Source: Solidesulfovibrio sp. (GTDB taxonomy: Bacteria; Desulfobacterota; Desulfovibrionia; Desulfovibrionales; Desulfovibrionaceae). Taken from it: a stretch of 64,000 nucleotides of DNA. The DNA lies in assembly GCF_038562415.1 (NCBI RefSeq), contig NZ_JBCFBA010000006.1, forward strand, positions 1 through 64,000, given 5' to 3'. The notes under the pieces are model-generated. The model saw only the letters and a program-made list of their open reading frames with translations, was not told where the DNA came from and did no database searches. Shown here in pieces: positions 61,892 through 64,000 of the stretch (position 1 is its first letter; each line of letters opens with the position of its first letter). A program made the translations under genes and the position numbers.

Positions 61892-62491
61892 ATGAACGAT
61901 GCCGCACGGGACCGCATCATCCAGGCCGGAGCCGCTCTCATGCACCGCCAGGGTTTCCAGGGAACGGGCCTGACGGAAGTGCTGGCGGCGGCCAAGGCAC
62001 CCAAGGGTTCCTTTTATCATTATTTTCCGAGCAAGGAGGCCTTCGGGCTGGCCGTCTTGGAGCATGTCGAAACGCAACTCGGAGCCATGGCCCACGGCAT
62101 CCTGGACGCGCCCGGGCTGACCGCTTCGGCCAAGTTCGCGGCGGTGATCGCCCGGTTTCGCGACCTTGCGGCCCAAAGCGGCTATGGCCTGGGCTGCCCG
62201 GTGGGCAAGCTGGCCCAGGAGATGAGCGAGGTGTCCGAGGCCTTCCGGGCGCATCTGGCGGGTCGGCCCACGCCCATGACCGGACTGTTGCGGGCCGTCA
62301 TCACCGAGGGCCAATCCACGGGCGAGTTCGATCCCGGGCTTGACGCCGACGAGGCGGCGCGGTTTCTGGCCAATGCCTGGCAGGGAGCGCTCATGCGCAT
62401 GAAGGTGACACGCGATCCGCAGCCGCTGACGGTTTTCGAGCGCTTTGCCAGGCGCCTGCTTACGCCGCCTTCGGCCGGGCCGTCCGAATAG
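61892..62491 (+). CDS. TetR-family repressor (NemR-like)
   Basis: A 199-residue TetR-family protein. The helix-turn-helix is at about 10-50 (TGLTEVLAAAKAPKGSFYHYFPSKEAF), and the C-terminal half is a ligand-binding domain (TetR_C_33-like) with a cysteine (GLGCPVGKLAQE) that recalls NemR-like repressors sensing electrophiles. The Shine-Dalgarno is weak and the operator lies ten bases upstream, so transcription may begin close to the ATG. The stop overlaps the frame of the CGGC-like gene. Confidence 0.82.
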   Translation: MNDAARDRIIQAGAALMHRQGFQGTGLTEVLAAAKAPKGSFYHYFPSKEAFGLAVLEHVETQLGAMAHGILDAPGLTASAKFAAVIARFRDLAAQSGYGLGCPVGKLAQEMSEVSEAFRAHLAGRPTPMTGLLRAVITEGQSTGEFDPGLDADEAARFLANAWQGALMRMKVTRDPQPLTVFERFARRLLTPPSAGPSE

Positions 62492-62903
62492 GTGTTGCAG
62501 CGCCTTTGGCTGCCTCAAGGCGGCGTATGCGGGCGAGGGGGCGTTCGCGGCCTATCCGGATGGCGTGCGGGTGATGGGGGTGATCAACTGCGCCGGTTGC
62601 GCGGGCAAGCGCAGCCACGACAAGATCCTGCGTCGGGTGGGGGCGTTGGCCGCCTCGGGCGTTTCGGCCATCCACCTGTCGTTTTGCCTGCTGCACGGCT
62701 GCCTGTTCGTGGCCAAATACGAGGCGTCGATCAACAAGGCCTTTCCGGGCCTGACCGTGGTTCGGGGCTCGCACCCCGAACTCCCGGAGGAGATCGAAGG
62801 ACCGTTGCTGGAGGAAATCGGCTCTTGGCTGACGGCGCCGCGCAAGACGGTGCCGGAAATCGGCCGCGACCTGCGCCGGTCCCTGGGGCAGGCCGGGTCC
62901 TGA
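62445..62903 (+). CDS. CGGC-like protein, N-terminus atypical
   Basis: A 152-residue frame. From residue 17 on it matches the CGGC-domain family: CCSAFGCLKAAYAGEGAFAAY, then INCAGCAGKRSHDKIL, and FCLLHGC. The family name motif reads CAGC here. The usual N-terminal 15-20 residues (a beta-strand ending in RC) are absent. The only start codon overlaps the end of the TetR gene, and no Shine-Dalgarno is seen. It may be truncated and possibly non-functional, or have a replaced N-terminus. CGGC proteins are thought to bind metals through their cysteines. Confidence 0.55.
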   Translation: MPGACLRRLRPGRPNRCCSAFGCLKAAYAGEGAFAAYPDGVRVMGVINCAGCAGKRSHDKILRRVGALAASGVSAIHLSFCLLHGCLFVAKYEASINKAFPGLTVVRGSHPELPEEIEGPLLEEIGSWLTAPRKTVPEIGRDLRRSLGQAGS

Positions 62904-62910
62904 ATGAAAG

Positions 62911-62954
62911 GGGAGGCTGGCGGCCCGGTCTCACAACCGGACTTCCAGCCTCCC
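62911..62954 (+). terminator. Nested hairpin after the CGGC-like gene
   Basis: Arms GGGAGGCTGG (62911-62920) and CCAGCCTCCC (62945-62954) are perfectly complementary and enclose a second stem, CCGGT/ACCGG (62925-62940). It begins eight bases past the CGGC-like stop. No T-run follows. Confidence 0.5.
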
Positions 62955-62976
62955 GCTCCTCGAGGTCTCGCGTATT

Positions 62977-63042
62977 TCCCGGGACCGCCCCGACGCCGCG
63001 GAAACGTCGGTCCGCCTTCCGGTGGCGATGGCGGTCCCGGGA
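62977..63042. terminator. 13-bp inverted repeat between convergent genes
   Basis: Arms TCCCGGGACCGCC (62977-62989) and GGCGGTCCCGGGA (63030-63042) are perfect complements and enclose further short stems (CGACG...CGTCG). The element lies between the CGGC-like gene and the right-edge gene and could stop transcription from the minus strand. Confidence 0.5.
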
Positions 63043-63093
63043 GAGTAACATACCTGTTCGGTCCCGCCGGCCGGGACGTCGTTCGGAGGCGTC

Positions 63094-64000
63094 CTAGACG
63101 TCCATGATCTCCAGATAGACCAGGGTCTGGTTCAGCAACTGGTAGGCGATCTCGCCGAAGGTCACCGGCCCGGTGAAGGGGTCGGTCTTTTTGCCTTCCA
63201 GTTCGGAATACAGGTAGTTGAGGATGCAGTTGCAGGAGAAGGCCACGCGGTCGGATTCGATGGAGCACTCCTTGCAGAGCCGGTCGTTGAAGACCTTGAC
63301 GTAATCGGCCACCGGCCGGGCGTGCTTGTAGCGGATGCCGGTGAACACCGGGGCGTAGAACTTCACCTGGCCTTCCACCTCGTCCACGTCCTGGAAGCTG
63401 ATGTTGACCATGGCCCCGTAGTAGTCGGCCACGAGCGGCAGTTTGGTGTCGAGCTTGTTTTTGACGATGTAGGCGGCGAAGTTGCGCTTCTCGCCGTTGA
63501 CCATCACGTCCTTGGCGGCAAAGCCGTCCGAGGAGAAGGTGAGGATGTCGCCGTCGCCCTGCTCGAAAAGATTGACGATACCGATTTCGGCCACCTTGCC
63601 TTCGGGCAGTTGGGCCTGGAGCACCACGGCGCCTTCTTCCAGCATCTCGCCGGTGCGGCCGTTGACGACCTTGGGCGTCTTTTTCCCCAGGTCGCTCAAA
63701 TGCACGCCAGCGATCCAGCCGATGAGGGGGCGAACCCCGAAATCTTTGTAATTCGGCGCATTGAGCGCAAAAGACAGATGGGTCTTGCTGGCGGTCGGAA
63801 TGATGATGAAGCTGAATCCGTGCTTGGGGCCCTCGGCGTAGACCCGGGCCAGGCTGCCTTCGCCGTAGGTGACGATATCCATGTCGGCGACGATGTCGGT
63901 GATGTCCGTGGCGCAGATCAACTCGCGGCTGACCATGCCGCCCTTGTCGGCGGAAATGAAGTAGGGAATGGTGCCGCCCAGCCAGTCGCCCTTGGGCAAC
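63094..64000 (-). CDS. Conserved protein, partial at right edge
   Basis: The C-terminal 302 residues are in the window; the N-terminus lies beyond base 64000, since the open frame runs to the edge and the first codon is an ordinary Leu (LPKGDWLGGTIPYF). I recognise the landmark GDWLGGTIPYF as typical of a conserved family of unknown role in Desulfovibrio and Vibrio (perhaps DUF6976). The C-terminus has a cysteine-rich part (CKECSIESDRVAFSCNC), which may bind a metal. The cell location is probably cytoplasmic. Its terminator is the 13-base-pair inverted repeat. Confidence 0.55.
   Translation of the reverse strand, partial: LPKGDWLGGTIPYFISADKGGMVSRELICATDITDIVADMDIVTYGEGSLARVYAEGPKHGFSFIIIPTASKTHLSFALNAPNYKDFGVRPLIGWIAGVHLSDLGKKTPKVVNGRTGEMLEEGAVVLQAQLPEGKVAEIGIVNLFEQGDGDILTFSSDGFAAKDVMVNGEKRNFAAYIVKNKLDTKLPLVADYYGAMVNISFQDVDEVEGQVKFYAPVFTGIRYKHARPVADYVKVFNDRLCKECSIESDRVAFSCNCILNYLYSELEGKKTDPFTGPVTFGEIAYQLLNQTLVYLEIMDV

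Overview
The window looks like chromosome from a very GC-rich, anaerobic deltaproteobacterium of the Desulfovibrio type (Desulfovibrionaceae, possibly the Solidesulfovibrio side). The grounds are indirect. It has a fused CobA-HemD for siroheme/B12-type tetrapyrroles, two radical SAM proteins with an N-terminal cobalamin-binding-type region in a glycan operon, a VWA-OmpA envelope protein, a CheV, and small proteins (dual CxxC, CGGC-like) common in that group. I saw no tRNA, rRNA, CRISPR array, insertion sequence or phage gene cluster.

Layout. 239-13861 (minus strand) is one long surface-glycan operon. It holds a GT-C-like membrane protein, two GT4 glycosyltransferases, a radical SAM protein, a 1206-residue GT-C-like protein, a UbiA-family polyprenyl-phosphate phosphoribosyltransferase, a radical SAM-SDR fusion and a last GT4. 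13904-15364 is an AT-richer AlbA/Schlafen-type ATPase gene that looks acquired. 15694-18718 (minus) is a heptose-donor operon: nucleotidyltransferase, GNAT acetyltransferase, and a heptokinase-isomerase fusion. 18879-21590 (minus) carries purN, cobA-hemD and a lipoprotein. 21725-35767 (mostly plus) carries envelope functions (AsmA, two glycosyltransferases, LysM lipoprotein, M23 peptidase), cheV, and an ABC exporter with an odd nucleotide-binding domain plus its cNMP-domain partner. 35774-44470 holds a methyltransferase, proB, a comB-like gene, an HD-GYP protein, a zinc ribbon, an HsdR-N-like protein, a GT-C-like protein and a dynamin-like GTPase. 44561-53079 carries housekeeping genes: aminotransferase, rdgB, histidine kinase, rimO, rpsA, sppA, FAH hydrolase. 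53290-63999 has LysM and VWA-OmpA envelope proteins, an M16C protease, an OlsF-like acyltransferase fusion, MerR and TetR regulators, a CGGC-like gene and a conserved protein running off the right edge.

The most interesting block is 1411-8215. The UbiA-type enzyme resembles mycobacterial decaprenyl-phosphate phosphoribosyltransferase. The C-terminal half of the fusion resembles DprE2. The large membrane protein has the layout of an AftD-like arabinofuranosyltransferase. No DprE1 is visible, and a radical SAM module is fused where it would act. This suggests, as inference only, an oxygen-independent route to a polyprenyl-phospho-arabinose-like donor.

Nine copies of an intergenic double-hairpin repeat (REP/BIME-like) punctuate gene ends throughout, including one inverted pair.
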